Shown here piece after piece: positions 9,202 to 18,493 of a stretch of 64,000 nucleotides of DNA (position 1 is its first letter; every line of letters begins with the position of its first letter). The notes below the pieces were generated by a model. The model worked only from the letters and a program-made list of their open reading frames with translations. It had not been told where the DNA came from and made no database searches. Both the position numbers and the translations under genes were made by a program. Source of the stretch: Alkalihalobacillus pseudalcaliphilus (GTDB lineage Bacteria; Bacillota; Bacilli; Bacillales; Bacillaceae_D); assembly GCA_001038565.1 (NCBI GenBank), contig LFJO01000005.1, positions 859,664 through 923,663 on the forward strand. The letters run 5' to 3'.

Positions 9202-10657
9202 TGAAGAAAATGACCAAGCCATTAATGAACAGTTATTTGACCAACATTCATTATCAGATTGGGACTTGGCAAAGCTAAAAAATGAATTTAAAAATGCTGA
9301 GGACTTTGAATTTGTAACGGTGAATTATCGAGACGATCTTGTAGTGACCTTTATTTATTCAGATGTCATGGTCGATTTAAAGCAATTAAATGAATATGTT
9401 TTACCGCAAGCAGCAGAGATGAATAATCATGACGCGGATGTGAGTTTTGTTTTTTTACATAAATTAGCTTTTCATAGCATTGAAACAGACCGTGGCTTAT
9501 TTGAACGTTTATTATCAGGTGATTTAGTCATTTTCATAGAACATGAAAGTGAAAAATCACTATTATATAGAAAGATGTCTGATATCGCGAAGCGTGAAAC
9601 GGAAGAATCGGCTACAGAAATCTCGATAAAAGGGCCGAGGGATGGGTTTACCGAGGAACTGGATACGAATATTTCACTATTAAGAAAAAGACTTAAAACA
9701 CCGTTACTTAAGAACCGCGAATTTTTATTAGGTGAAAAAAGTCAAACGACCATTGCTTTGGTTTATTTGGAGAAAACGATTAGCACTGAATTGATAGAAA
9801 TTGTTATTGAAAGACTTAACTCATGTAAAATTGATTATTTGGAAAGTAGTCAGCAGCTAGAAGAATATTTGGGTAATAATCGTTTGTCTTTATTTCCTTT
9901 GGTGAATTATTGTGGGAGGGCTGATTTTTTAGCACAAAGCTTAAGAAGGGGAAGATTTGGGATTATTATTGATGGATCTCCTATGGCATTAATTGCACCT
10001 TCTAATCTCACTGAACAAATTAAATCACCTGAGGACTTCTATCATCCTTTTTATTTTGTTGCTTTAGAAAGGTTACTACGCCTTTTTGCTTTTATAGTAG
10101 CCATATTTTTACCTGGATTTTATATCGCATTAGCTTCCTATAATGTCGAACAAATACCTTTATATTTACTAGCAACGATTACAAATTCTAGATTCGGTAT
10201 CCCATTCTCAGGTCCAATGGAAGCCTTCTTAATGATTTGGATGTTTGAGATTTTTAGGGAAGCAGGTGTTAGGCTGCCTAAATCAGTAGGACAAACCATT
10301 GCAGTAATTGGAGGACTTATTGTTGGAGATGCTGCAATTCGGGCTGGGTTAACATCTCCGACCTTACTAGTTGTTATGGCTGTTGCCGCTGTTGCTCAAT
10401 TTACATTAATTAATCAATCTCTATTAGGTTCTGTTACAATTTTTCGGTTATTTGTTTTAAGTGGTGCTTCTTTACTAGGTATGTATGGCTTTTTCTTAAG
10501 TTTATTTTTTATTGTTGTGTATGCAGCTGGCCTCACTTCTTTTGGTGTGGGATATTTGGAACCGATCGCTCCGGTATCCTTTAAAGAATGGATAGCCGCT
10601 ATATTAGATCGACCGAAAAGCTCACACGTCGCTCTCCCAAAAATGTTAAAGAAATAA
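9170..10657 (+). CDS. GerA-family germinant receptor subunit A, second operon
   Basis: 495 aa, about 40 residues shorter than the first-operon homologue, mainly at the two ends. The family stretch IKGPRDGFTEEL lies near residues 151-162 and is followed by NISLLRKRLK. Membrane helices cover about residues 295-470. AAGGAGG stands 8 nt before ATG 9170, inside the 3' end of the B gene. Forms the oligomeric receptor core in the spore inner membrane together with the flanking B and C products. Confidence 0.93.
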   Translation: MKRLTRMRASSEENDQAINEQLFDQHSLSDWDLAKLKNEFKNAEDFEFVTVNYRDDLVVTFIYSDVMVDLKQLNEYVLPQAAEMNNHDADVSFVFLHKLAFHSIETDRGLFERLLSGDLVIFIEHESEKSLLYRKMSDIAKRETEESATEISIKGPRDGFTEELDTNISLLRKRLKTPLLKNREFLLGEKSQTTIALVYLEKTISTELIEIVIERLNSCKIDYLESSQQLEEYLGNNRLSLFPLVNYCGRADFLAQSLRRGRFGIIIDGSPMALIAPSNLTEQIKSPEDFYHPFYFVALERLLRLFAFIVAIFLPGFYIALASYNVEQIPLYLLATITNSRFGIPFSGPMEAFLMIWMFEIFREAGVRLPKSVGQTIAVIGGLIVGDAAIRAGLTSPTLLVVMAVAAVAQFTLINQSLLGSVTIFRLFVLSGASLLGMYGFFLSLFFIVVYAAGLTSFGVGYLEPIAPVSFKEWIAAILDRPKSSHVALPKMLKK

Positions 10658-10671
10658 TAAGGATGGTCAAT

Positions 10672-11862
10672 ATGTGTAAAAAAATTATCGTGAAGGTGAT
10701 CATAGTGTTGTTGACCGTATGCATGTTGACTGGTTGTTGGGATTTATATGATATACAAGACGTCAATTATGTAGTAGCTGTCGGATTAGATTATGATCAA
10801 GAAAGAGATATATTTATCTCATTTGCTCAGATGTTAGATTTTACATTCGTTGCAAGAAACGAACAACCTCCTGGCTCAGAACCAATCGTCTTTATAGGGC
10901 GTGGTGAAGGGAAAACGGTTAATATGGCATTAACAGACCTTTATAAAACAGCTCAAATGAAAACTATGTGGAGTCACGTTACATCAATCGTGTTTTCACA
11001 AAGACTATTAGAGAATGGTATCGATGAAGTGATTGATGGATATATTCGTTATCCAGAATCACGACTTTCACAATGGGTTTTTGCGACATCCGAACCAATT
11101 GATGACTTATTTGCAACCCCTGCCTTTTTTAACTTATCCACCTTATTAACTTTACTACATAAACCAAACGAGATATTGGAACAACGTACATATTTGCAAG
11201 CAAAACGCTTAAAAGATGTATTAATCGAATTAAAAGAACCTGGGAAAGATGTAAGTATTCCTTCTCTCAGCATTAACCATACTCAATGGAATCAAAATAA
11301 AAAATCAATCGATAAGATGGAATACGATGGGATGTATTTCCTCAAAGACAGTGAATATAAAGGGTTTTTAAGTTTAAAAGATTTTAACGGTATTCATTGG
11401 GCGACAAAGGATAACGAACGTTACCCATTATTTTTAGAAAAGGACAATGAGAAATTAGGTGTATTAGTATTTGGTCCAAGTGATGTAGAAATTGAATTGG
11501 TCAATCAAAACGGAAAACCTAGATATAATATGGATATTAAAATAAAAGCAGACTTAAATGAATTAATGTCGGATTCGACCCAAACGGAGCTAGAAGATAT
11601 GTCTGAGGACATAATAAAAAATCAAGTAAGGGAAACGTATAAAAAGGCTAATGAGAAAGAAATTGATATTTATGGGCTTGAATATTATACGTATGTCCAT
11701 CATTTTCAATTATGGAAAGAATTAACCAAAAATGAATTCAAATTGGAAGAAGATTCATTAGGGGATATAAAAGTACAAGTAACAATTATTCACTCTGGTT
11801 TATTAAAATATGATCAAAGTGCTGAAGAAGCGAGTAAAGAAAAGAACCGTTTTGAAAATTAA
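10672..11862 (+). CDS. GerC-family germination lipoprotein, second operon
   Basis: 396-aa lipoprotein. The signal peptide ends in lipobox LTGC with Cys at residue 22, then WDLYDIQDVNYV, the usual Ger(x)C opening. The frame is open from 10588, but the lipoprotein signal and AAGGA 8 nt upstream mark ATG 10672 as the start (ATG 10663 is a less likely alternative). It begins 14 bp after the A-subunit stop. No clear terminator follows; the next 180 bp hold a repeat fragment and the promoter region of the helicase gene. Confidence 0.92.
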   Translation: MCKKIIVKVIIVLLTVCMLTGCWDLYDIQDVNYVVAVGLDYDQERDIFISFAQMLDFTFVARNEQPPGSEPIVFIGRGEGKTVNMALTDLYKTAQMKTMWSHVTSIVFSQRLLENGIDEVIDGYIRYPESRLSQWVFATSEPIDDLFATPAFFNLSTLLTLLHKPNEILEQRTYLQAKRLKDVLIELKEPGKDVSIPSLSINHTQWNQNKKSIDKMEYDGMYFLKDSEYKGFLSLKDFNGIHWATKDNERYPLFLEKDNEKLGVLVFGPSDVEIELVNQNGKPRYNMDIKIKADLNELMSDSTQTELEDMSEDIIKNQVRETYKKANEKEIDIYGLEYYTYVHHFQLWKELTKNEFKLEEDSLGDIKVQVTIIHSGLLKYDQSAEEASKEKNRFEN

Positions 11863-11873
11863 GGATTAAGTTT

Positions 11874-11945
11874 TAGATGAAAGTGTACTTAAGTGTGATA
11901 GTTCATGCCTTGAAGTTAGCTGGTCATCCTTCTTACGATAAATGA
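11874..11945 (-). repeat. 70-bp repeat fragment, inverted
   Basis: Its reverse complement (GATGACCAGCTAACTTCAAG ... AAGTACACTTTCAT) matches 16040-16115 and, less well, 45172-45245. The shared end resembles the right end of the larger dispersed element, so these may be decayed variants of it. Confidence 0.6.
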
Positions 11946-12049
11946 CCTTATATATGACCTCCTCCATAAAATACAATCCTACCATCGTCAAAAAAGTTCA
12001 TGTATAATAAATTAGTTATGTCAATTTAGAACAAATAAAGGAGTTATAC

Positions 12050-13972
12050 ATGAACAAACAATTACCATTCACTATAGAAAAAAACGAAAAATTCTTCGAT
12101 AAACTAGGCGACTATATCGGTGATGTTTTCTATGATATTTTGCCTGAAAAAGGATTTGAATTACGCGATGAACAAATTTTTATGGCATTTCAGTTAGAGC
12201 AAGCCTACAAAAATAAATCAACCATTTTTGCAGAAGCTGGAGTAGGAACTGGAAAAACGATTGTTTACCTCCTATATGCACTTTGTTATGCCAGGTATAC
12301 GGGAAAACCAGCAATCATAGCGTGTGCCGATGAAACGCTTATTGAACAACTCGTTAAAAAAAATGGTGACATTGAAAAGATTGAAAAAGCACTTGGTTTA
12401 ACAATAGATGCAAGGTTAGCAAAATCACGTGACCAATATGTATGTGTAAAAAAGCTTGAAACAGAAGTAACAAAAGGCTCGAATGAAAAGTATGATGAAG
12501 TTTATGAGCAAATACCGTCCTTTGTATTCCAGACAAGTGGTTCCTTGCAAAATTTTTCTCATTACGGTGACCGAAAAGAATATAGCTCTTTAACTAATGA
12601 CGAATGGGAAAAAATTACGTGGGATCCTTTGCAACAATGTTCAACCTGTGACTTACGCCATCGCTGTGGACAAACATTAACTCGAGACTACTACCGTCAT
12701 GCAACAGATTTAATTATATGTTCTCAAGACTTTTACATGGAGCACATTTGGACAAAGGAATCACGAAAGAGACAAGGACAATTACCTTTATTACCGGAGG
12801 CTAGTAGTCTAATCTTTGACGAAGGCCATTTATTAGAGTATGCCGCTCAAAAAGGGCTAACTTACCGTTTTCATTCACAAACACTTACGCATGTATTAAC
12901 CGGATATATGCAACAAAATGTTCGGGAGGAATCGTTAATGTTGATCGAAACCATTATTGAACTTCATGATGAGTGGTTTGATATGATGGTTGAAGAAGCA
13001 ATAGAATTAGAAGCTTCCCAAAGAGCATATATCCATCGATCTCAGAAGATGATGTCATTAGTTTCCCGCTTAAACGAAGCAGTAGAACAACTACTTGATC
13101 AGCTTGTCTTTGACTCTGAGTTATTTACCATAGATGAATATCATATCAAGATGATAGAGGAATATGTAGAGTTCTTATCATATGGATTGACGACTTTTAT
13201 GAAAGAAAATGAAGGAATTTATTGGTTAGAGCAAAATGAAGGAGAGACGACCTTTGTTATCATGCCAAGGTTAGTAGAGTCTATCTTAAAAGAAGAACTA
13301 TTTTCTAAGAATCAACCGATTATTTTCTCGTCAGCAACACTCTCACAAAACAAAGATTTCTCTTTTATTGCTCATAATCTTGGTATCTCTTCATACGACT
13401 CATTTTCGGTCAATTCTCCTTTTGATTATGAATCCAAAATGTCGATTCATCTTCGAATGGAGCAAGAAAAACAGAGGAAATGGGAACAGATTGAAGAAGC
13501 TCTCCGTCAAAAAGAAGGCAGTTCGCTTGTTTTATTTGCGAATAAGTTAGAAATGGAATCATTTAAATCAACGATGAAGGATAAAGAGTTTCCTTTTGAG
13601 ATTTTATATGAAGGTGACCAGGAGATAAGTGTATTAGTGCAACAATTTCAACAAGAGAATTCGACGGTTTTATGTTCACACCATCTTTGGGAGGGCCTTG
13701 ATATTCCCGGACAATCTCTTTCTCAAGTTCTTATTGCTTCGTTACCATTTCCACCCAAAGATCCAGTGTTTGATGCTAAAAGAGCTCAAAGCAAGCTTCC
13801 TTTTCAAGAGGTCGATTTACCTTATATGCTTTTACGATTAAGACAAGGTGTCGGAAGATTAATTCGGACAGAGTCAGATTCAGGGAATGTTCTGATCTGG
13901 TGTAGTCAAGAAGAGTTAGAGTTATTGTCTGAGTTAAAAGGTGTATTGCCAGTCGAAATGATTTTATCTTAA
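12050..13972 (+). CDS. ypvA: YpvA/DinG-type ATP-dependent helicase with iron-sulphur cluster
   Basis: 640 aa, an XPD/DinG-family superfamily 2 DNA helicase, the same length as I recall for B. subtilis YpvA. Walker A is AEAGVGTGKT at 61-70; the DEAH-box variant DEGH is at 257-260. Four Cys (132, 197, 200, 206) between them match the Fe-S-binding pattern of DinG/XPD helicases, which unwind with 5'-3' polarity. Motif VI region RQGVGRLIRT is near 600. Unlike full DinG of Bacillus it has no N-terminal exonuclease domain. AAGGAG precedes ATG 12050. It stands alone; probable roles are in repair of structured or damaged DNA. Confidence 0.88.
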   Translation: MNKQLPFTIEKNEKFFDKLGDYIGDVFYDILPEKGFELRDEQIFMAFQLEQAYKNKSTIFAEAGVGTGKTIVYLLYALCYARYTGKPAIIACADETLIEQLVKKNGDIEKIEKALGLTIDARLAKSRDQYVCVKKLETEVTKGSNEKYDEVYEQIPSFVFQTSGSLQNFSHYGDRKEYSSLTNDEWEKITWDPLQQCSTCDLRHRCGQTLTRDYYRHATDLIICSQDFYMEHIWTKESRKRQGQLPLLPEASSLIFDEGHLLEYAAQKGLTYRFHSQTLTHVLTGYMQQNVREESLMLIETIIELHDEWFDMMVEEAIELEASQRAYIHRSQKMMSLVSRLNEAVEQLLDQLVFDSELFTIDEYHIKMIEEYVEFLSYGLTTFMKENEGIYWLEQNEGETTFVIMPRLVESILKEELFSKNQPIIFSSATLSQNKDFSFIAHNLGISSYDSFSVNSPFDYESKMSIHLRMEQEKQRKWEQIEEALRQKEGSSLVLFANKLEMESFKSTMKDKEFPFEILYEGDQEISVLVQQFQQENSTVLCSHHLWEGLDIPGQSLSQVLIASLPFPPKDPVFDAKRAQSKLPFQEVDLPYMLLRLRQGVGRLIRTESDSGNVLIWCSQEELELLSELKGVLPVEMILS

Positions 13973-14070
13973 AAAAGAAGCAAATAATCGAGGACAAAAT
14001 CAATTTTTCTTGGTTAATATGTTACAATAAGAAGATAATGGTAGAGATTGTGAGAAATGGAGTGTAGCTG

Positions 14071-14652
14071 ATGCGTTTTATTGCTAGTTTCATTATGATC
14101 GTTGGTTTAGCGTTTTTATTTTATGGTGGTTACGAAATATTTCAAGCAAACCAAAAGCAAAAACAATCACTTGCTGAGGCTAATGAGGTTTTGGCAGTGG
14201 ACCGAGAAAATAGTGAAGAGGTTGGTAGTGCGGAAACGATGGAATTTTCCGATGGCGATGTAATTGGTCTCTTAAAGATTCCTAAACTTGAGAAGGATTT
14301 ACCGATCATTTCTGGTACGGATGAAGAGGAATTAAGCCGTGGTGTTGGGCACTATAAAACAACAAAACTTCCAGGGCAAGATGATCAAATACTTTTATCG
14401 GGACACCGTGATTCTGTCTTTCGTGGGTTTGGTGATTTAGAAATAGGCGATCAGTTTATCGTCGAAATGCCTTATGGTACTTTCGTTTACGAGTTTTACG
14501 AGTCTGAAATTGTGCCAGCTGATGATACGACAGTCATTCGTTCAACGGCACCTGATGAAGTGTTAACCTTATCTACATGTTATCCATTTAACTTTATTGG
14601 TAGTGCACCAGATCGATATATTATCTACGCAAAACCGGTTGTAGAAGAGTAA
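14071..14652 (+). CDS. class D-type sortase
   Basis: 193-aa membrane-anchored transpeptidase. One N-terminal helix (residues 4-19) is followed by a short linker and the sortase barrel. Catalytic residues: His112 in SGHRDSVF, Cys170 in LTLSTCYPF and Arg182 in APDRY. Sequence around the Cys (TLSTCYPF) fits the class D/YhcS branch of spore-formers, which attach LPxTx proteins to peptidoglycan, in several species during sporulation. No protein with a C-terminal LPxTG-type sorting signal is encoded in this window, so its substrate is elsewhere. A terminator follows at once. Confidence 0.88.
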   Translation: MRFIASFIMIVGLAFLFYGGYEIFQANQKQKQSLAEANEVLAVDRENSEEVGSAETMEFSDGDVIGLLKIPKLEKDLPIISGTDEEELSRGVGHYKTTKLPGQDDQILLSGHRDSVFRGFGDLEIGDQFIVEMPYGTFVYEFYESEIVPADDTTVIRSTAPDEVLTLSTCYPFNFIGSAPDRYIIYAKPVVEE

Positions 14653-14657
14653 AGCTA

Positions 14658-14695
14658 ACATCTCCATGAACATTACGTTGTGGAGATGTTTTTTT
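14658..14695 (+). terminator. intrinsic terminator after sortase gene
   Basis: ACATCTCCA (14658-14666) pairs with TGGAGATGT (14681-14689), followed by a T run. Confidence 0.9.
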
Positions 14696-14848
14696 CTGTG
14701 TAATGGAAGTTGCTAAAACAAGAGGTAAATATATTTGTTTTCGAATCTTTGTGAATTTTTATTATTCATAGTTTGTTAGATTATTGTATAATAAAAAGAG
14801 TCTATATTTTTTTAGTATAATTTTTAGGTAAGGGTGTAGGGGGTTCGA

Positions 14849-15517
14849 ATGAGAAACGTAAAGTCGTGGAGTTTTATAGGAATATTCGCATTGTTATTAG
14901 CAGGCTGTGTTAATGATGTAGAAGAACATCCAATGTATCCTCAACAGGAACAAGATGCCTTAGATAACCAACCTCAAGACGTAGAGGTTATAACGGACGA
15001 ATTGGTTTTTAATGATTTTTCACAAGAATATCGAGTCGATGCAAGAGTTATTAATCAAGAGACACAAGGGAAACAAGGTTCAGGTAATGAGTTAGTTGAA
15101 GATATTGAAAGTATTGTTGTACCAATTGATGCAGTGGTCAGTACAAGTGATGAAAATGAAATGCTTTCCATAACGGGTAACGGTTATAATTATGGGTACG
15201 AGTTTATGGAATCAAAATATATGGAAATGGTTAGTATCGTTCAGAATTTTCGTAAAGCCATCGTAGAATTTGAGCCAAATTATGATGTAGAGGTAAAAGA
15301 TTTATATGTGGCAGATTATGAAGGAATTTCTGATTTTGATTATTTTATAGAGGCTGAACGTGAACATGAAATAATGTATTTGCTATTAAAAGAAGAAAAT
15401 CGTGATGATGGTTTGTACTTACACTATACGGCCATTAGTATGTCTAAAGAAGTGGCTAATGAAGAGTTGCTACGAACGATTGTTGCTAGTATTGCTTCAA
15501 TTGAATTAAAAGATTGA
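14849..15517 (+). CDS. uncharacterised lipoprotein
   Basis: 222 aa, not recognised. A type II signal peptide ends in LLAGC with Cys at residue 20, so the protein should be anchored on the outer face of the membrane. Residues 21-60 are acidic and Gln/Asn-rich, as in flexible linkers; the rest looks like a mixed alpha/beta domain with no catalytic motif. The ATG follows GTAGGGGG. It is flanked by its own terminator (15552-15583) and the sortase terminator, so it is monocistronic. A link with the sortase is only positional. Confidence 0.75.
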   Translation: MRNVKSWSFIGIFALLLAGCVNDVEEHPMYPQQEQDALDNQPQDVEVITDELVFNDFSQEYRVDARVINQETQGKQGSGNELVEDIESIVVPIDAVVSTSDENEMLSITGNGYNYGYEFMESKYMEMVSIVQNFRKAIVEFEPNYDVEVKDLYVADYEGISDFDYFIEAEREHEIMYLLLKEENRDDGLYLHYTAISMSKEVANEELLRTIVASIASIELKD

Positions 15518-15551
15518 TGATTTATTTTATTTGTAGGGAAGCTTATTCTAA

Positions 15552-15583
15552 AAGCTATTTACTTTAGATAGCTTCTTTTTTTG
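15552..15583 (+). terminator. intrinsic terminator after lipoprotein gene
   Basis: AAGCTAT (15552-15558) pairs with ATAGCTT (15568-15574), followed by C and seven T. Confidence 0.8.
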
Positions 15584-15661
15584 TGAGTAGTGGCTGTTTG
15601 TGCGGTGCGCTGAATCTTTTTAAAAGGGCTCTTATGAGAAGCTGAGTAACTTACACGAAAA

Positions 15662-15880
15662 GGGCAAGAACATGCCGATGAAGGAGGCTGGTCGACATGA
15701 TCACGGGCAAAAAAGGGCAAGAACATGCCGATGAAGGAGGTTGGTCGACATGATCACGTGCAAAAAAGGGCAAGAACATGCCGATGAAGGAGGCTGGTCG
15801 ACATGATCACGGGCAAAAAAGGCCAAGAACATGCCGATGAAGGAGGCTGGTCGACATGATCACGGGCAAAAAAAGGCCAA
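15662..15880 (+). repeat. tandem array A: four 53-bp units plus a short fifth
   Basis: Units begin at 15662, 15715, 15768 and 15821, with a truncated unit from 15875. They are nearly identical (three or four substitutions in all). Each unit contains GAAGGAGG nine bases before ATGATC, so each copy can encode an 18-residue peptide beginning MITGKKGQEH (one copy has C for G at residue 4) whose TGA overlaps the next ATG. The sequence is unlike arrays B and C in this window although the period is the same. Confidence 0.95.
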
Positions 15881-15884
15881 GAAG

Positions 15885-16120
15885 AGCTGAACGAGACAGT
15901 TGGTTCTTTAACTGGTGGCTTTTCATTCACTTCGCTACCAACAAAGATGAAAGTAGAGGCTACTTCTTAAACAGTTGGCCCGTTTACAACTCGATCACCA
16001 TCAGGAGTCAGCCTATCAAACAGGGGGCACTTTCCTGCTAAGGTCATCTACCGCAAGATGGATGACCAGCTAAATTCAAGGCACAAACTATCACCTATAA
16101 GTACACTTTCATATAAAACG
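15885..16120 (+). repeat. decayed dispersed-element fragments downstream of array A
   Basis: About 15885-15955 (GAGCTGAACGAGACAGTTGG, then TTTAACTGGTGGCTTTTCATT) matches the left edge of the element copy at 46570-46625. About 16040-16115 matches the inverted fragment at 11874-11945. The 61-codon frame running out of the last array unit (15856-16041) crosses these pieces and is not taken as a gene. Confidence 0.6.
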
Positions 16121-16211
16121 CTTATAGATCACTTTTATTGATAGCAAGTATCAATCATATATAGGAGTGGTTTAACCATATAATGAATAGACGCGCAATG
16201 AGAGGTGATTA

Positions 16212-17642
16212 ATGAAACCGATGTTGATGTTACGTGAGTTCATGGCACAAAAACCATTAGAAATCATTATCGAGTCCATTGATGAAGCGATACACATTGT
16301 TGACCAAGACGGTGTGACGATGTATTATAATTCAATTGCAGCGAAGTTAGATGGATTAAGTCAAGAAGAAGTGATCGGGAAACATCTGCTAACAAATTTT
16401 CCTTCATTAACCTCAGAGTCTAGTACGTTACTTCAGGTGTTATCAACGAAAAAAGCCATTTTTAAGCGTCCACAAAATTATTATAATCATTACGGTCAAT
16501 TAATCGAAACCATTAATACAACGATTCCGCTCTTGTATAAAGGAGAATTACTTGGTGCGATTGAAATTGCCAAGGATATCAAACATATTAAGCAGCTATC
16601 AGAAAAACTGTTAGAGTTAGAGAATTTGCATCGAACCATGACATCTCCCCGTCAGAAACAGAACTCAAATAAAAATACACTTTATCAATGGCATGATATC
16701 ATTACGGAAGATCCTGTTATGATTGAGCAAATAGAAATTGCCCAAAAAGCAGCTAGAACCACTTATCCGATTATGGTATATGGGGAAACAGGTACAGGAA
16801 AAGAATTAATGGTGCAAGCTATTCATTCAGAATCAAATCGTCAAGCTGGACCATTTGTGGTGCAAAATTGTGCATCTTTACCGGGTAGTTTACTAGAGAG
16901 CCTTTTGTTCGGAACGAAGAAAGGCAGCTTTACAGGTGCAGTGGACCGAAAAGGATTATTTGAACTTGCAGATAAAGGTTCGCTTTTTCTAGATGAAATT
17001 CAATCGATGCCACTTGATTTTCAAGCAAAGATATTGAGAACGATTGAGGATGGATATATTAGAAGGGTAGGAGGGACAGAGAGTTACCAAATTGATGTTC
17101 GAGTGATTGTGGCGATGAATAAGCACCCACTTGAATGTTTAGAACAAGGTGTATTAAGAGAAGATTTGTATTATCGATTATCCTTCTTTTTATTAGAATT
17201 GCCACCTTTAAAAAAGCGCCAAGCTGATATCGCTCGGCTAATAAGGCATTTTTGTACATTAAACGCGAAAACAGAAGTTCAATTAGAAGACTCTGTCCAA
17301 CAGTTTTTTGAAAAGTATACATGGCCAGGCAATATTCGTGAGTTAAAACATGTGATAGAATATGCGATAACGTTATGCTCTGATCGTATTATTATGCCAC
17401 AACATTTGCCACTGCATTTACAAAAAAAATATGAGCAATTACTTTCTAGTAACACGAGATTTGCCAAAAGAATAGGGTTAAAGGAACAACTAGAAGAAGA
17501 TGAGAGACATTATATTAAAGAGGCTTTGGAGCGTACAAAAGGGAATGTCAAAAAAGCGGCAGAGTTACTTGATATACCTCGACAAACATTGCAGTATAAA
17601 ATAAAAAAATTCAAAGTGAAAGGGAAGAGAGATGGAGAGTAA
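16212..17642 (+). CDS. PAS-domain sigma-54-dependent activator (RocR-like) of the lysine cluster
   Basis: 476-aa bacterial enhancer-binding protein. PAS sensor domain about 15-125; AAA+ domain from about 165 with Walker A GETGTGKE at 191-198, the sigma-54 contact loop GSFTGA at 238-243 (a variant of GAFTGA) and Walker B SLFLDE at 257-262; Fis-type helix-turn-helix at about 435-470 (KGNVKKAAELLDIPRQTL). AGAGGTG precedes the ATG. It ends overlapping the acetyltransferase gene by 11 bp. A near-consensus -24/-12 promoter lies 1.05 kb downstream in front of kamA, so the likely target is the kamA operon, with lysine or a pathway intermediate sensed by the PAS domain (inference). Confidence 0.9.
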   Translation: MKPMLMLREFMAQKPLEIIIESIDEAIHIVDQDGVTMYYNSIAAKLDGLSQEEVIGKHLLTNFPSLTSESSTLLQVLSTKKAIFKRPQNYYNHYGQLIETINTTIPLLYKGELLGAIEIAKDIKHIKQLSEKLLELENLHRTMTSPRQKQNSNKNTLYQWHDIITEDPVMIEQIEIAQKAARTTYPIMVYGETGTGKELMVQAIHSESNRQAGPFVVQNCASLPGSLLESLLFGTKKGSFTGAVDRKGLFELADKGSLFLDEIQSMPLDFQAKILRTIEDGYIRRVGGTESYQIDVRVIVAMNKHPLECLEQGVLREDLYYRLSFFLLELPPLKKRQADIARLIRHFCTLNAKTEVQLEDSVQQFFEKYTWPGNIRELKHVIEYAITLCSDRIIMPQHLPLHLQKKYEQLLSSNTRFAKRIGLKEQLEEDERHYIKEALERTKGNVKKAAELLDIPRQTLQYKIKKFKVKGKRDGE

Positions 17643-18492
17643 AGGAGCTAGTAAAGCAGCCACATATGAATATATGGAACTAGAGCAGGTTGAAGCTGAC
17701 CTCTATATTGACTATTACAATGAAAGAATACGTATCGACCATTATAAAGGCGCTTTTAAAAACCTCTTAAAGGAATTAGAGGTAAGACGTGAAAAGCAAC
17801 CATTTACCAAATTAATTGTTTATACAAAACCAACGCAATGGCAACAATTGATAGCGGATGGATTTCAGTTAGAGTCGATTATGAAAGGTTATTTTAATGG
17901 TGTTGATAACTATGTCATGTGTCGCTATTATTCGAACGAAAGAAAAAAGCAAGGTAATTGGGTTGAAGAGGATCAATTAATCGACCAGGTTATGGCAAAA
18001 GAATCTAGTGCAATGAAGCGTTTACCGGATAGTTATGAAATGCGTAAAGTAAGGGAAAGTGATTTATATGAGCTTGCGACCTTTTATGGTACGGTTTTTA
18101 GCAGTTATCCAACACCCATTCATGAAGTCGACTATTTGACTAAATCGTTAAAAGGTGGAACGCTGTTTTTTATAGTAACATTTGAAGGTGAAATTGTAGC
18201 AGCAGCTTCTGCAGAGGTACAGAATGTTTTCCATAACGCAGAGATTACGGATTGTGCAACAAACCCGGATCATCGTCAATTTGGTCTTATTAGACATATC
18301 ATTAAGGAATTAGAAAATGAGTTATATGAGAAACGAATTTATTGCACGTATTCCATTGCGAGGGCGAACTCTTTTGGCATGAATCGAGTCCTAAAGCAAA
18401 TGGGCTATCACTATGAAGGAAGATTAACGAATAATTGCTTTATGGAAGGTTCGTATGAGAACTTAAATGTTTGGGTGAAATACAAAAAATAA
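17632..18492 (+). CDS. ablB: beta-lysine N6-acetyltransferase (AblB/YodP)
   Basis: 286 aa. The C-terminal half (about 150-280) is a GNAT acetyltransferase fold (ATNPDHRQFGLIRHII is the acetyl-CoA loop, a weak version of the Q/RxxGxG/A motif); the N-terminal part is specific to the AblB family. AblB acetylates beta-lysine made by lysine 2,3-aminomutase to N6-acetyl-beta-lysine, a compatible solute in methanogens and some bacteria; in B. subtilis the homologue is YodP in the kamA operon. Here it is fused transcriptionally to the activator gene (11-bp overlap) and cut off from kamA by a terminator, so it may be expressed separately from the sigma-54-dependent genes. Confidence 0.87.
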   Translation: MESKGASKAATYEYMELEQVEADLYIDYYNERIRIDHYKGAFKNLLKELEVRREKQPFTKLIVYTKPTQWQQLIADGFQLESIMKGYFNGVDNYVMCRYYSNERKKQGNWVEEDQLIDQVMAKESSAMKRLPDSYEMRKVRESDLYELATFYGTVFSSYPTPIHEVDYLTKSLKGGTLFFIVTFEGEIVAAASAEVQNVFHNAEITDCATNPDHRQFGLIRHIIKELENELYEKRIYCTYSIARANSFGMNRVLKQMGYHYEGRLTNNCFMEGSYENLNVWVKYKK

Positions 18493-18493
18493 G

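Noticed and set aside
15856..16041. 61-codon frame starting in the last unit of array A
   Set aside because: It does have the unit's Shine-Dalgarno, but the sequence beyond the unit is decayed repeat; kept as a finding on micro-ORFs rather than a gene.
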